A stretch of 46,318 nt of DNA, taken from an uncultured Clostridia bacterium (GTDB lineage Bacteria > Bacillota > Clostridia > Oscillospirales > Acutalibacteraceae). The position numbers and the translations under genes are program-made. Location: contig CAMJHI010000001.1 in NCBI GenBank assembly GCA_946405475.1, positions 1 to 46,318 on the forward strand. Reading direction: 5' to 3'. Position 1 is the stretch's first letter. Each line of letters begins with the position of its first letter. The notes beneath the pieces are model-generated. The model was not told the DNA's origin and made no database searches. It was given only the letters and a program-made list of their open reading frames with translations. Shown piece after piece: positions 26,404 through 36,975 of the stretch.

Positions 26404-28319
26404 GATAATGCCTCCTCTATTTCATTCAACCGTTGGGTTGATTCTTCCCAGGTTTCCATCAGTTGTTCCACGCGCCGGTCAAGCTGAGAGATCTCTTCGG
26501 TGAGCGCGAGAACCTTTTCATAATCGGCCGATACGGCCGGATCCTGCAATTCTGCGTTGGCCTGTGTGATGCGTTCCTCGCAGGCGCTGATCTCCTGTTC
26601 GGTTCTTTGCAGCAGCGTTTTCAGCTTGCGGCGTTCGCTTTCCCGCTCTTTATTGAGCTTGTAGGCGTTCACCTTCGGCGCCGCTTTTTCCTGCCTGACG
26701 GCGTCCTGCTTCCGTTCCTCCATGCGGCGCAGATAATCGTCGTAATCGTTGCCGAAGGGCTCGACGCCGCCGGGGTTCAGGCGCAGGATGCGGGTGGAGA
26801 TCTTGTTGATAAAATAACGGTCGTGCGAAACGATGAGCATGGTGCCGTCATAATCAAGCAGCGCCTGCTCGAGCGCCTCGCGCGAGGTGATGTCCAGATG
26901 GTTGGTCGGTTCGTCGAGCAGCAGCAGATTGTAGCCGCCGAGCATGAGCTTGAGCAGCGCGACGCGCGCCTTTTCGCCGCCGCTGAGGTCGCCGACCCTG
27001 GCAAACACGTCGTCGCCCGTGAACAAAAACGCCGCCAAGGCGCTGCGCACCTGGGTCTGGCTCAGGCGCCGGTAAGAATCCCACACCTCATCCAGCACGG
27101 TCTTTTCGTCGTGCAGGCCCTCCAGACTCTGGTCAAAATAGCCCACGCGCACGTTTTCGCCGAATTTGCGCACGCCGCAATCGGGCTGATACTGCCCGAT
27201 GAGCACGCGCAGCAGCGTCGTTTTGCCGCAGCCGTTCGGGCCGAGCAGAAACGCGCGGTCGCCTTTTTTGAGCAGCAGGTCGACGCCGCTGAACAGCGGC
27301 TTGCCGCCGAAGCCCTTGGTCAGATCCTGACAGATCAGCACGTCGTTGCCGGTCTCCACCGCGGTTTCAAAATGAAAGCGCAGCGTTTTTTCCGGCGCGT
27401 CGGGCTTTTCCAGCCCGTCGAGCAGGCGGTCGATGGATTTCTGCTTGCTCTCGGCCGTGCGGATGTTGCGCTCGCGGTTCCACTGCTTTTGCTGTTCAAT
27501 GATCTTCTCAATGCGGCGGACTTCCTCCATCGTGTTGTCGTAATGCCGCTGCGCGATGACGCGGTCGCGCTCCTTTTGTTTGAGATATTCGGTGTAGCCG
27601 CCCTTGTAGGGGGTGATTTTTTTGTGATCGATCTCCAGCGTGCGGGTGGTCACGCGGTCAAGGAAATAACGGTCGTGCGAAATGATCAGCGCCGCGCCCT
27701 TATAATCGCGCAGGAAATTTTCAAGCCACTCGACCGAATCGATGTCGAGGTGGTTGGTCGGCTCATCCAACAGGATCAGATCCGGCTCGGACAGCAGCAG
27801 CTTCCCCAGACTCAGCTTGGAACGCTGACCGCCGCTGAGCTGATCGCAGCGCAGATCGTGCCGTTCCTGCGGAAAGCCCAGCCCGATGAGCGTGGCGCGC
27901 GCGCGGCTGCGGCAGGTGAGCCCCCCGCGGCGCTCGAACTGCTCCGTGAGGAACAGCATTTCTTCGATCAGCTCGGTCGAATCGCTGCCGCCGTTGATCA
28001 GCCGGCTCAATTCCCCCAGCCGCCGTTCCATGGCGAACAGGTCGGAGAAAACGGTGAGGATCTCTTCATAGATCGTCTTGGTCGAACCGGCGCAGGCGTG
28101 CTGCTCCATATAACCCACCACGGTGTTTTTGCCGGGGTGGATCTCGCCCGAGGTCGGCTCGAGCGAACGGAGCACGAGCTTGAACAGCGTCGTTTTGCCG
28201 GTGCCGTTGGCGCCGATGAGACCGACGCGCTCACCGGGCGCAATATCAAAAGAAGCGCCCTGAAACAGCACCCGCTCGCCGAACGACATGGTTAAATTTT
28301 GCGCAGAGAGAACAGCCAT
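26400..28319 (-). CDS. ABC-F family ATPase (ribosome-associated type)
   Basis: A 639-residue soluble protein with two ABC domains and no membrane spans. Walker A sites are GANGTGKTTL (about residue 37) and GPNGCGKTTL; signature motifs are LSGGQRSKLSLGKLLL and LSGGEKARVALL; both Walker B regions read LLDEPTNHLDI. The charged linker between domains and a C-terminal coiled coil (about residues 545-635) place it near the Uup/YdiF group, which acts on ribosomes rather than in transport. I chose the ATG at 28319, with AAAGGG upstream; an open frame 44 codons longer has no homology-like start. It lies 20 bases behind manA and overlaps GH78. A role in antibiotic resistance is possible but not indicated. 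Confidence 0.94.
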   Translation of the reverse strand: MAVLSAQNLTMSFGERVLFQGASFDIAPGERVGLIGANGTGKTTLFKLVLRSLEPTSGEIHPGKNTVVGYMEQHACAGSTKTIYEEILTVFSDLFAMERRLGELSRLINGGSDSTELIEEMLFLTEQFERRGGLTCRSRARATLIGLGFPQERHDLRCDQLSGGQRSKLSLGKLLLSEPDLILLDEPTNHLDIDSVEWLENFLRDYKGAALIISHDRYFLDRVTTRTLEIDHKKITPYKGGYTEYLKQKERDRVIAQRHYDNTMEEVRRIEKIIEQQKQWNRERNIRTAESKQKSIDRLLDGLEKPDAPEKTLRFHFETAVETGNDVLICQDLTKGFGGKPLFSGVDLLLKKGDRAFLLGPNGCGKTTLLRVLIGQYQPDCGVRKFGENVRVGYFDQSLEGLHDEKTVLDEVWDSYRRLSQTQVRSALAAFLFTGDDVFARVGDLSGGEKARVALLKLMLGGYNLLLLDEPTNHLDITSREALEQALLDYDGTMLIVSHDRYFINKISTRILRLNPGGVEPFGNDYDDYLRRMEERKQDAVRQEKAAPKVNAYKLNKERESERRKLKTLLQRTEQEISACEERITQANAELQDPAVSADYEKVLALTEEISQLDRRVEQLMETWEESTQRLNEIEEALS

Positions 28320-28339
28320 TTGGGTTTCCCTTTCGTGGT

Positions 28340-29305
28340 TTACAGTCTGCTTTCCAGCAGCGTAAGGCTGCCGGAAACGGTGAAAGCGCCGGAAGCAGCC
28401 GGCACGAACACGCCGTCGCCCTTCGTCAGGGGGATCGTCGTATCGCCGCACGCGATCTGCCCCTCGCCTTCCAGCACCATGAGGTGCGCAAAGGAGGTTT
28501 CGTCGGTTTCGGCGGTGTACCGCGCGGTGATCTCCGCTTTTTTGACGCGGAACAGGTCGCAGGTAAGCAGCTCGGTCACCGTTGCACCGTCAAGCTGTTC
28601 CACTTTACAGCACGTGGGCAGCGACGGACAGGGCGGCTCGCAGCGGGTCACGTCGAGCGTTTCCTTGATATGAAGCGGCCGCGGGCCGTTGCAGCGCACG
28701 TCAAAGCGGTTGTAATCGTAGGCTCTGAATGTGATATTGGAATTTTGCTGCACTTCGGCAAGTAATATCCCTTTACAGATCGCGTGCAGCGTTCCCGCCT
28801 CGATGAGGAAGAAATCGCCTTTTTTGACCTCGACATAATTCACCACGTCCTCCACGCGGTTGTCCGCGATGGCTTTGGCAAATTCTTCGGTGGTGATTTT
28901 GTTTTTGAAGCCGTAGATGATGCGCGCGCCGGGCTCGCAATCCATGATATACCAGCACTCGGTCTTGCCGAAGCCGCCGTTGTACTGTTTGGCGTAGGCG
29001 TCGTCCGGGTGGACCTGAACGGAAAGATCGTCCGCCGCGTCGATGAATTTGATGAGCACGGGGAAATCGTCGAACGCTTCGGCACGGGTGCCTAAAATGC
29101 CCTTGCCGCAGGTTTCGATGAGCTGTGACAGCGTCAGACCGTCGTATTCGCCGCCGTCGACGCAGCATTCATGATCGGGAAAGCAGGAAAGCATCCACGC
29201 CTCGGCGCAGTTTTCCAGCTCGGTTTTCACGCCGTAGAACTGCTTGAGCTTCTGACCGCCCCAGATGGTGGAAACCGCAAAGGGTTTGAGCTTGGTGATT
29301 TTCAT
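28340..29305 (-). CDS. manA: Mannose-6-phosphate isomerase, class I
   Basis: Interconverts mannose-6-phosphate and fructose-6-phosphate with zinc. At 321 residues it is the short Bacillus-type form. It shows the family start STIWGGQKL, the metal-site VQVHPDDAYA, the stretch EAGTLHAICKGILLAEVQQNSN, and the active-site YDYNR. The ATG at 29305 is set by GGAGGC upstream; the longer open frame reads into the divergent yaaL gene. Mannose from the GH38 enzyme elsewhere in the window, once phosphorylated, would enter glycolysis here. It heads the manA-ABC-F-GH78 run. Confidence 0.95.
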   Translation of the reverse strand: MKITKLKPFAVSTIWGGQKLKQFYGVKTELENCAEAWMLSCFPDHECCVDGGEYDGLTLSQLIETCGKGILGTRAEAFDDFPVLIKFIDAADDLSVQVHPDDAYAKQYNGGFGKTECWYIMDCEPGARIIYGFKNKITTEEFAKAIADNRVEDVVNYVEVKKGDFFLIEAGTLHAICKGILLAEVQQNSNITFRAYDYNRFDVRCNGPRPLHIKETLDVTRCEPPCPSLPTCCKVEQLDGATVTELLTCDLFRVKKAEITARYTAETDETSFAHLMVLEGEGQIACGDTTIPLTKGDGVFVPAASGAFTVSGSLTLLESRL

Positions 29306-29381
29306 GGTAGCCTCCGAAGATTGAATAAAATCTGTCATATTTGCCCATCCTCCCGACATACTTATCATCAGGAGGACGCTT

Positions 29382-29633
29382 ATGACGGTCACGGAAATCA
29401 GATTCAGGAAGAAAAACGAAAAAAGTGAAGATGAGATTCTTTTGGAACAGCTGCACCGCCTGCACAAAGACCTCGACCGCGCCTACGCCTGTTTTGAGCT
29501 GCTCAGCGACAGCGACCTGGTGGAAGCCACCATTTACGAAATCGAGGCGCTCAAGGCGCGGTACCGCCATTTGCTTTGTCTGGCCCGGCAGCGAAATATT
29601 CGGTCGGAAACGAGGGATCTTTATGGGCGTTGA
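29382..29633 (+). CDS. yaaL: YaaL-like DUF2508 protein
   Basis: An 83-residue, strongly charged, helical protein. It matches the DUF2508/YaaL pattern: EDEILLEQLHRLHKDLDRAY, then CFELLSDSDLVEATIYEIEA and ALKARYRHLL. The function is unknown. GGAGG lies seven bases before the ATG. The stop codon overlaps bofA by 11 bases, as expected for the yaaL-bofA pair that follows recR in Bacillus; recR is not here, and manA diverges instead. Confidence 0.87.
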   Translation: MTVTEIRFRKKNEKSEDEILLEQLHRLHKDLDRAYACFELLSDSDLVEATIYEIEALKARYRHLLCLARQRNIRSETRDLYGR

Positions 29634-29898
29634 AGCTTTGCCCGTTGTCTACGCCGCCCTGTGCGTGGGCGTGCTGCTGTGCGTGAGCATCAAAAACCGC
29701 TGCCTGATCAAAGGCCTGCTGGCCGGCGCCGTGCAGGGCGTCGCCGCGCTGTATGCGGTGCGGCTGCTCGGCTATGCCATCGGCATTGCCATGCCGGTGA
29801 ACCTGTATACCCTCGGCACGGGGGTGGTGCTTGGTTCGCCGGGCATTGCGCTCATCTTGGCGGCGCAGACGATCTTTCGTTTGCGTCAGGCGTTGTAA
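29623..29898 (+). CDS. bofA: BofA-like pro-sigma-K processing inhibitor
   Basis: A 91-residue membrane protein with two or three hydrophobic spans and the C-terminal signature of BofA: PVNLYTLGTGVVLGSPGIAL. In Bacillus, BofA holds back the SpoIVFB protease that matures sigma-K during sporulation. I start it at the ATG at 29623, with GAGGGATC upstream, because the longer frame upstream is a shadow of yaaL. Its presence suggests a spore-forming ancestor; related non-sporing species also keep bofA, so sporulation itself is not proven. The 3' end overlaps the convergent GH95 gene by 13 bases. Confidence 0.88.
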   Translation: MGVEALPVVYAALCVGVLLCVSIKNRCLIKGLLAGAVQGVAALYAVRLLGYAIGIAMPVNLYTLGTGVVLGSPGIALILAAQTIFRLRQAL

Positions 29899-32084
29899 AC
29901 ATAGGCTTTGCCGGCTTCCAGCGGGCATTCGACAAAGCTGCCGTTGACCTCGACCTTCACGGTCTGCGCAACGGGCGAAAGCAGGGTGAACGACGTGACC
30001 GCGCCGTTTTGGAACGAAGCGGAAACAGTCAGCTCTCCCCTCGCCCGCAGGCCGGTAAACGAGCCGCTCATGGTTTTGGGCAGAGCGGGCAGGAACGACA
30101 GAAAGCCCTCGTGGCTTTGCAGCAGCATTTCGCCGATGCCGGCGGCGCCGCCGAAGTTGCCGTCGATCTGGAACGGCGGGTGCGTGTCGAACAGGTTGGG
30201 CAGGGTCGATTTGGTGAACAGCGCCCGCAGGTTCTCATACGCCCGGTCGCCGTCATGCAGGCGGGCGAACAGGTTGATCAGCCACGCGCGGCTCCAGCCG
30301 GTGTGACCGCCGCCGTTGGCCAGCCGCCGGTCAAGCGTGGTGCGGATGGCCTTATAAAGCTCGGGCATATCGCGCGTGATGGTGTTGCCGGGGTACAGGC
30401 CGAACGCATGGGAAATGTGGCGGTGGCCGGGCTCCGCCTCGTCATAATCTTCTATCCACTCCATGAGCTGACCGTGCTTGCCGACCCGCAGGGGCGGCAG
30501 CTTCTGCCGCGCCGCCTTCGCTTTTTCGGCGAGCTCGGGGTCAAGCTTGAGCAGTTCCTCGGTCTGAATATAAGAATCAAACAGCCCAGATAATATTTCG
30601 ATATCCATGGTCGGCATCATGCTCATGCTGACCTTTTTGCCGTTGAGCAGGTATTCGTTTTCGGGTGAAATGGACGGACCGGTGAGCAGAGTGCCCTCCT
30701 TCGATTCCTCCAGATAGTCCAGGAAGAATTCGACGCTGGCCTTGAAGAATTCATAGGCGGTGTTTTTCAAAAAATCAAGGTCGCGCGAATAAAGATAATG
30801 TTCCCACATATGCGAAGCCAGCCACGCGCCGCCCATCGGCCACAGGCCGCAGAAGCCGTCCGCCGGGGCGTTGAAGCCGTAAATGTCGCTCACGTGGTGC
30901 GTGACCGTGCCGCCGCAGTCGTAAAAATCCTTCGCCGCCTTGCGGCCGGGTCCGAGCAGGTTCTTGTTCATGTAATCGAACAGCGGCTGCGTGCATTCGG
31001 GCAGGTTCGCCTGCTCCGCCTGCCAGTAATTCATTTGCAGGTTGATGTTGACGTGATAATCCGAATCCCACGGGTTGCGCATGCGCTCCGCCCAAACGCC
31101 CTGCAGGTTGGCGGGCAGCGAGCCCGGGCGGCTGGAGGAAACCAGCAGATAACGGCCGAACTGCCAGTAGAGCGAGATCAGCGAATCGTCCCGCGCGGCT
31201 TTGCGGAATTTCAGGCGGCTCAGGCGTTTGCCCACGGGCAGCGCGTCGACGGCTTCCTCCGACTCGAACACCACGTCGGAGCGCTCCATCAGCGCGCGGA
31301 AATCCGCGATATGCTCCTCTTTGATCGCGTCGAAATCGGCAAGCGTCTTGTTCAGGCGGCTTAGGCAGTCCGCTTCAAAGTCTTCACAGCGGTTGTCGGT
31401 GGAAATGCTGACGTACAGCACGGCGCGCGTCGCCGCTTCCACGCGGAGTCGATCGGCTGCGGCGCTGACCGTGCCGTCACAGACCGCTTTCGTGCCCACG
31501 CAGAAATGATGCGTGCCGTGCGCCGTATGGCAGCGCGCGAGCAGCACGCCGTTTTCGGCCGTCACGCCGTCGCAGCATTCGCGCTCAAAGTTCAGCGTGA
31601 AGGACTGCGGTTCGCTGAAGGTGTAAGACACCGCGATCACATTCTGCGGGTAAGACACAAAGCTTTCCTGCTCAAAACCGACCTTGCCCTTGCGGCAGGT
31701 CACGCGGCTGAGGCCGACGTTGAGCAGCAGATCGCGGCTGTAAAGGGTCGCGCGCTTTTTGTTGTCAAAATCGACGAGCAGATTGCCCGCCACTTCATAA
31801 GAGCTGATGCTCTGAAAATCGTCAACGATGTTCTCTTCCGCCCATTTGGCGGCTTCGGCGTTTTTGCCCTGAGCAAACAGCTCGCGGATGTGCCGCACCT
31901 TTTCGGGGTAGTTTTCGGGCACGCGGTATGCGCCGCTTTCATCCCACACGGTCTCTTCATTGAGCACAAGCTTTTCGGCGTTCGGCCGCCCGAACACGGA
32001 CAAGCCCAGAAAGCCGTTGCCCACGGGCGAAGAGTTTTCCCACGTTTTGGCGGGGTTTTCCAGATGAATGACGTAATCTTTCAT
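29886..32084 (-). CDS. GH95-family glycosidase (alpha-L-fucosidase type)
   Basis: A 732-residue inverting glycosidase. The N-terminal GH95 domain starts WENSSPVGNGFLGLSVFG and includes LNEETVWDESG. The catalytic (alpha/alpha)6 barrel shows NINLQMNYWQAEQANL (the Asn pair that positions water), GPSISPENEYLL, GHRHISHAFGLYPG, GHTGWSRAWLINLFARL and QIDGNFGGAAGIGEML with the conserved Asp. The family cleaves alpha-1,2-linked L-fucose or L-galactose; which of the two cannot be told. It lacks a signal peptide and so is cytosolic. It is last in the larA-PHP-gnd-kinase operon, 18 bases behind the kinase. Confidence 0.92.
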   Translation of the reverse strand: MKDYVIHLENPAKTWENSSPVGNGFLGLSVFGRPNAEKLVLNEETVWDESGAYRVPENYPEKVRHIRELFAQGKNAEAAKWAEENIVDDFQSISSYEVAGNLLVDFDNKKRATLYSRDLLLNVGLSRVTCRKGKVGFEQESFVSYPQNVIAVSYTFSEPQSFTLNFERECCDGVTAENGVLLARCHTAHGTHHFCVGTKAVCDGTVSAAADRLRVEAATRAVLYVSISTDNRCEDFEADCLSRLNKTLADFDAIKEEHIADFRALMERSDVVFESEEAVDALPVGKRLSRLKFRKAARDDSLISLYWQFGRYLLVSSSRPGSLPANLQGVWAERMRNPWDSDYHVNINLQMNYWQAEQANLPECTQPLFDYMNKNLLGPGRKAAKDFYDCGGTVTHHVSDIYGFNAPADGFCGLWPMGGAWLASHMWEHYLYSRDLDFLKNTAYEFFKASVEFFLDYLEESKEGTLLTGPSISPENEYLLNGKKVSMSMMPTMDIEILSGLFDSYIQTEELLKLDPELAEKAKAARQKLPPLRVGKHGQLMEWIEDYDEAEPGHRHISHAFGLYPGNTITRDMPELYKAIRTTLDRRLANGGGHTGWSRAWLINLFARLHDGDRAYENLRALFTKSTLPNLFDTHPPFQIDGNFGGAAGIGEMLLQSHEGFLSFLPALPKTMSGSFTGLRARGELTVSASFQNGAVTSFTLLSPVAQTVKVEVNGSFVECPLEAGKAYVYNA

Positions 32085-32102
32085 AGCCGTTCCTTTCTTG
32101 CT

Positions 32103-33179
32103 TCAGCGCTTGACGCGGGCGTTGCCGCTCCACACGCTCCAGACCTGTTCCTCGTCGGCAGGCTGCGCGTAATCGGTGAGGAAGGTGGTGGCCAGCGCGC
32201 CGGTCGCCCAGCCGAACTGGATCCATTTTTCACTCTCCCACCCCTTGAGGATGGCGTAGAGCAAACCGCCCACAAAGCCGTCGCCGCCGCCGATGCGGTC
32301 AAGCACATGGATCTCACGCGGCTCGACCACGTGCCACGTGCCGTTTTCAAGCATGATGGCGCCCCACAGGTGGGTGTTGGCGTTGATGACCTGACGCAGG
32401 GTCGTGGCGTAAACGGACGCGTTCGGATACTGTTCGCGCACCACTTCGATCATGCCCTTGAAGCTTTCGATCTTGGCGGCAAGGTCTTTGCCGCCCGCCT
32501 CCGGCCCCTGAACGCCGAGGCAGAGCTGGAAATCCTCCTCATTGCCGACGAGGATGTCGGCCACGCCAGCGATCTCTTTGAAAATGGCGCTCAGCTCCAC
32601 CTCACGCCCCTTCCAGAACGTGGCGCGGTAGTTGAGGTCGAACGAAATGAGCGTGCCGGTTTTTTTGGCGGCGCGGGCCAGCTCCAGACAGAACACGCCC
32701 GTATCCGGCGAAAGCGCGGCGATCAGCCCGGACAGGTGCAGCACGGCGACGCCCTCTTGCCCGAAAATGCGGTCAAGGTCAAAATCCTTGATGTTCAGCG
32801 TGCGCCCCACTTCACCGGCGCGGTCGTTGAGCACGCGCGGGCCGCGGGAGCCGTAGCCGCTGTCGGCAATATTGAACTGATGGCGGTAACCCCACGGGCC
32901 GCCCTGTTCGACCTCGGCGCCCTCAAACACCATGCCGCGGGCGCGCAGGTTGCTTTTGATGAAGGACGCGATCGGGCTGCCCTTGACGAAGGTGGTCAGC
33001 ACCTTGACGGGCAGGCCAAGATAAGACGCGATGGAAGCGACGTTGGTTTCAGCGCTGGTGGCCTGCATGGTGAAGGTATCGCTCGCGGCCACGGGCTGAC
33101 CCGCCGCCGGGCAGATGCGCACGCCCATGCTCGTGGGCACGACCAGGGACCACATGGCGTTTTGCTTGATCGGTTTCAT
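32103..33179 (-). CDS. PfkB-family sugar kinase, probably 2-keto-3-deoxygluconate kinase
   Basis: A 358-residue ribokinase-like protein. The C-terminal PfkB signature reads DRIGGGDGFVGGLLYAIL (catalytic Asp in GGGDGF, near residue 306), with the first Gly of the usual GAGD replaced in KdgK manner. VLHLSGLIAALSP, ISFDLNYRATFWKG and ILVGNEEDF are typical of the KdgK branch. KdgK phosphorylates 2-keto-3-deoxygluconate for the Entner-Doudoroff-type aldolase. The neighbours (a LarA-like epimerase and 6-phosphogluconate dehydrogenase) also point to sugar acids. The substrate remains an inference; no KDPG aldolase is in the window. Confidence 0.85.
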   Translation of the reverse strand: MKPIKQNAMWSLVVPTSMGVRICPAAGQPVAASDTFTMQATSAETNVASIASYLGLPVKVLTTFVKGSPIASFIKSNLRARGMVFEGAEVEQGGPWGYRHQFNIADSGYGSRGPRVLNDRAGEVGRTLNIKDFDLDRIFGQEGVAVLHLSGLIAALSPDTGVFCLELARAAKKTGTLISFDLNYRATFWKGREVELSAIFKEIAGVADILVGNEEDFQLCLGVQGPEAGGKDLAAKIESFKGMIEVVREQYPNASVYATTLRQVINANTHLWGAIMLENGTWHVVEPREIHVLDRIGGGDGFVGGLLYAILKGWESEKWIQFGWATGALATTFLTDYAQPADEEQVWSVWSGNARVKR

Positions 33180-33202
33180 ATTCGTTCCCTCCTGCTTGTT
33201 GG

Positions 33203-34650
<1,448 letters not shown>

Positions 34651-34654
<4 letters not shown>

Positions 34655-35511
34655 TGTTCTTCAAACACCTTTCTGCGTAATTCTTTGATGCCGTCCAGCA
34701 CGCTGTAGGGAATGGCCATGTTGCCAAGCCCCCTGCCGATGCTGATATGCGGTTTCATTTTGGCGTGGAAATCCGTGCCGCCGGAAATGCCAAGCCCCAG
34801 CCGTTTGGCCATAGCCTGATAGCGTGCCTGCATGTCGGGCGTGTAATCGGTGTAATAGCCCTCCACGCCGTTGAGGCCGTACCCGATGAATTCCTTCAGC
34901 CGCTCTTCAAGCTTGTCGTCGTCCAGCTTGATCAGGTGAAGATGCGCCACGTAGGACAGCCCGCCGCACTCATGAATGAGCTCGATGGCGCCTTTGGCGG
35001 TCATGCACTGCACCTCGCAGTAGGCCGGCTTGCCCACGCTCATGTATTTTTCAAACCCCTCTTTGACGGATGAGGTGTAGCCTTTATCCATGAGGATGCG
35101 GGCGAAATGTGCGCGCCCGATCATGCCGGAGGGCGCGATGGCCAGCGCTTCGTCGATGGTGACGTCAAAGCCCAGCTTGTTGAGCGCCGCGCAGGTTTTT
35201 TCGTTGCGCACGCGCCGGATGGCGACCACCTCTTCCATGGCTTTGGCCAGCGCCGGATGATCCACGTCGAGGTAATAGCCCAGAATATGGGTCTCGGTTT
35301 CGGACTGAACGGAAAACTCGATGGCGGGCACGACCTCCACGCCGACCTTTTCGCCCTCGTCCATCGCTTCCTTCACGCCGTCCACCGTGTCGTGGTCGGA
35401 CAGGGCGATGGCCGTCAGCCCGCATTCCGCCGCGTGGCGCACGACCTCGCGCGGGAACATGGAACCATCCGATTTGTTGGAGTGGGTGTGTAAATCAATC
35501 AATCGTTCCAT
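34651..35511 (-). CDS. PHP-domain phosphoesterase
   Basis: A 286-residue PHP hydrolase. Metal ligands are seen in LIDLHTHSNKSDGS at the N-terminus, IALSDHDTVDGV, the His of YVAHLHLIKL and SGGTDFHAKMKP near the end. Related proteins (YciV/RnaM, TrpH type) cleave nucleoside 3',5'-bisphosphates or short RNA. I chose the ATG at 35511 with AGGTGAT five bases upstream, over a GTG three codons earlier that would overlap this site. It is between larA-like (13 bases) and gnd (4-base overlap). Why a PHP enzyme sits in a sugar-acid operon is unclear; a sugar-phosphate substrate is possible. Confidence 0.9.
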
Positions 35512-35524
35512 CAAAATCACCTGC

Positions 35525-36778
35525 TTATCGTTTCACATCCCACAGCCCCAGAGCGGGGTTGGAAATGTAGTAGATTTCTTCGCCGTCGGGCAGGGTGTTG
35601 AACCCGTCCTTCAGCACGGCCGGGTCGTAGCGCCGCACCGCCTCGGCGTAGGGCATATAGTTGAAATTGGCTTTTCGCACCTCGTCCTCGCTTAAATGCT
35701 GCGTGCAGTACGTGATGGAAAAGCGGCCGTCGGACGAGCCGTGGATCAGGTGCGCCGCCACGGAAAGATTCTCTTTCAGGTCGTCGTTCGCCTCGGTCAG
35801 CTCCAGCACTTTTTTGCGCCCGACGTAGCCGTATTGGCGAATGAGGCGGTCGTTGGCGTCGTCCTCGCCGAATTTGCGCACGCCGGGCGCGAGCACGATC
35901 AGCTCGCCGCCGTCGGCAATGGCCATGCGGGTGCGGTAAACTGCCTTGTTGCCCAGCCACGTGCTTTTGAATTCGCGCTCATCCAGATAAACGACCACCT
36001 TTTGCAGGGGCTTGTCGACGTAGTTGAGATTGAGCTTCTGGCTCAGCGCGACCGCCTGCTCGAACAATTCACGCTTATCGCCGATGAACAGCCCGTGGAT
36101 GTTGGTTTTGTCGCCCTCGTTGGTGGTGACGGTGAGGACGTAAACCAGCGGCAGCTCGCTCAGGTAATGCTCCTGCGCATAATCGAACACGCGGCGCACG
36201 GGCGAATGATCCCGGCCCATGATGCGCTCCAGCCCGTAAAATGCGCCGAGCATGTGGGAGGAATTGATCATGCTGCTGCCGCCGCAGCCGACGAAAATAT
36301 TTTTGGAATAGTTCGCCATGCCGACCACTTCATGCGGCACGACCTGCCCGACGGACAGGATGAGATCATAGCCCGGATCGACGATGTGCTTGTTGACCTC
36401 CACGTCGATGGGCGTGTTGACCAGCCCCTCGGACACCTCGCTGACGAACGCCGCGGGCACCTCGCCCAGCTTGACGACGTCGGTGCGCCAGTTGTGCACG
36501 ATCAGCTTTTCAAAGGGCACGACGCCCAGAAAAAACGCCTCGCATTCCTGCCGCGTCATCGGCTCATGCGTGCCCAGCGCGGGCATCACGTCGACCTCGC
36601 AGCCCATGGCGGTGAGCATGGAATAATATTCGGCGGTGATGATCCCCGCCCCGGAATATAACCGGGTGTAATCCGGCGGCAGAATGAGCACTTTTTTCAG
36701 CGCCCTGCCGTCGAGTGACTGCCGCAAGGCCGCGGCCAGCTCATCCCGCTCCAGCCCTGTGTCGGAAAAGAAAACCAT
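35525..36778 (-). CDS. LarA-like nickel-pincer racemase/epimerase
   Basis: A 417-residue LarA homologue. LarA enzymes move a hydride at an alpha-hydroxy acid using the nickel-pincer nucleotide. The cofactor and catalytic residues are in place: PPDYTR (the DxTR motif, 36-39), His71 in GTHEPMT, His150 in VVPHEVVG, Lys160 and His176. The spacing of 150, 160 and 176 equals that of His174, Lys184 and His200 in Lactiplantibacillus plantarum LarA as I recall it. Substrate is not lactate by necessity: LarA homologues include D-gluconate 2-epimerases, and the operon (gnd, KdgK-like kinase) suggests gluconate/mannonate. The larBCE maturation genes are not in the window. Confidence 0.88.
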   Translation of the reverse strand: MVFFSDTGLERDELAAALRQSLDGRALKKVLILPPDYTRLYSGAGIITAEYYSMLTAMGCEVDVMPALGTHEPMTRQECEAFFLGVVPFEKLIVHNWRTDVVKLGEVPAAFVSEVSEGLVNTPIDVEVNKHIVDPGYDLILSVGQVVPHEVVGMANYSKNIFVGCGGSSMINSSHMLGAFYGLERIMGRDHSPVRRVFDYAQEHYLSELPLVYVLTVTTNEGDKTNIHGLFIGDKRELFEQAVALSQKLNLNYVDKPLQKVVVYLDEREFKSTWLGNKAVYRTRMAIADGGELIVLAPGVRKFGEDDANDRLIRQYGYVGRKKVLELTEANDDLKENLSVAAHLIHGSSDGRFSITYCTQHLSEDEVRKANFNYMPYAEAVRRYDPAVLKDGFNTLPDGEEIYYISNPALGLWDVKR

Positions 36779-36822
36779 ACGCTGTTTTCCGCCTTTCCCA
36801 AAATAGGCTAATCGGGTTTATG

Positions 36823-36841
36823 AATCTTGATTTTCAAGATT
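36823..36841. promoter_or_regulatory. Perfect dyad upstream of the larA-like operon
   Basis: AATCTTGA-ttt-TCAAGATT, a perfect 8-base inverted repeat with a three-base centre, lies 45 bases before the larA-like ATG. It is a good candidate for a repressor or activator site of this operon. I could not place a convincing promoter; the region 36779-36928 is AT-rich and otherwise empty. Confidence 0.55.
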
Positions 36842-36928
36842 TTGTAATAAAAGAATCGAGATTTATTGATAAAAGTTTTGGCGGCACGCCATCATGCGCA
36901 TTCTGCGGAATCATCCGATCAAAAGCTG

Positions 36929-36963
36929 AGCGCGCCCGGACGGGCTGTCCGGGCGCGCTTTTT
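36929..36963. terminator. Bidirectional hairpin terminator
   Basis: A perfect 13-base stem, AGCGCGCCCGGAC (36929-36941) with its complement (36947-36959), has T5 on the right and an AAAA run on the left. It ends the minus-strand gene 36976-37932, whose read-through would meet it first. Confidence 0.85.
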
Positions 36964-36975
36964 ATGAAAAAATGT

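Noticed and set aside
28320..28451. Upstream extension of the ABC-F gene
   Set aside because: The 44 extra residues are Arg-rich, overlap the manA 3' end, and precede a clean ATG with its own ribosome site.
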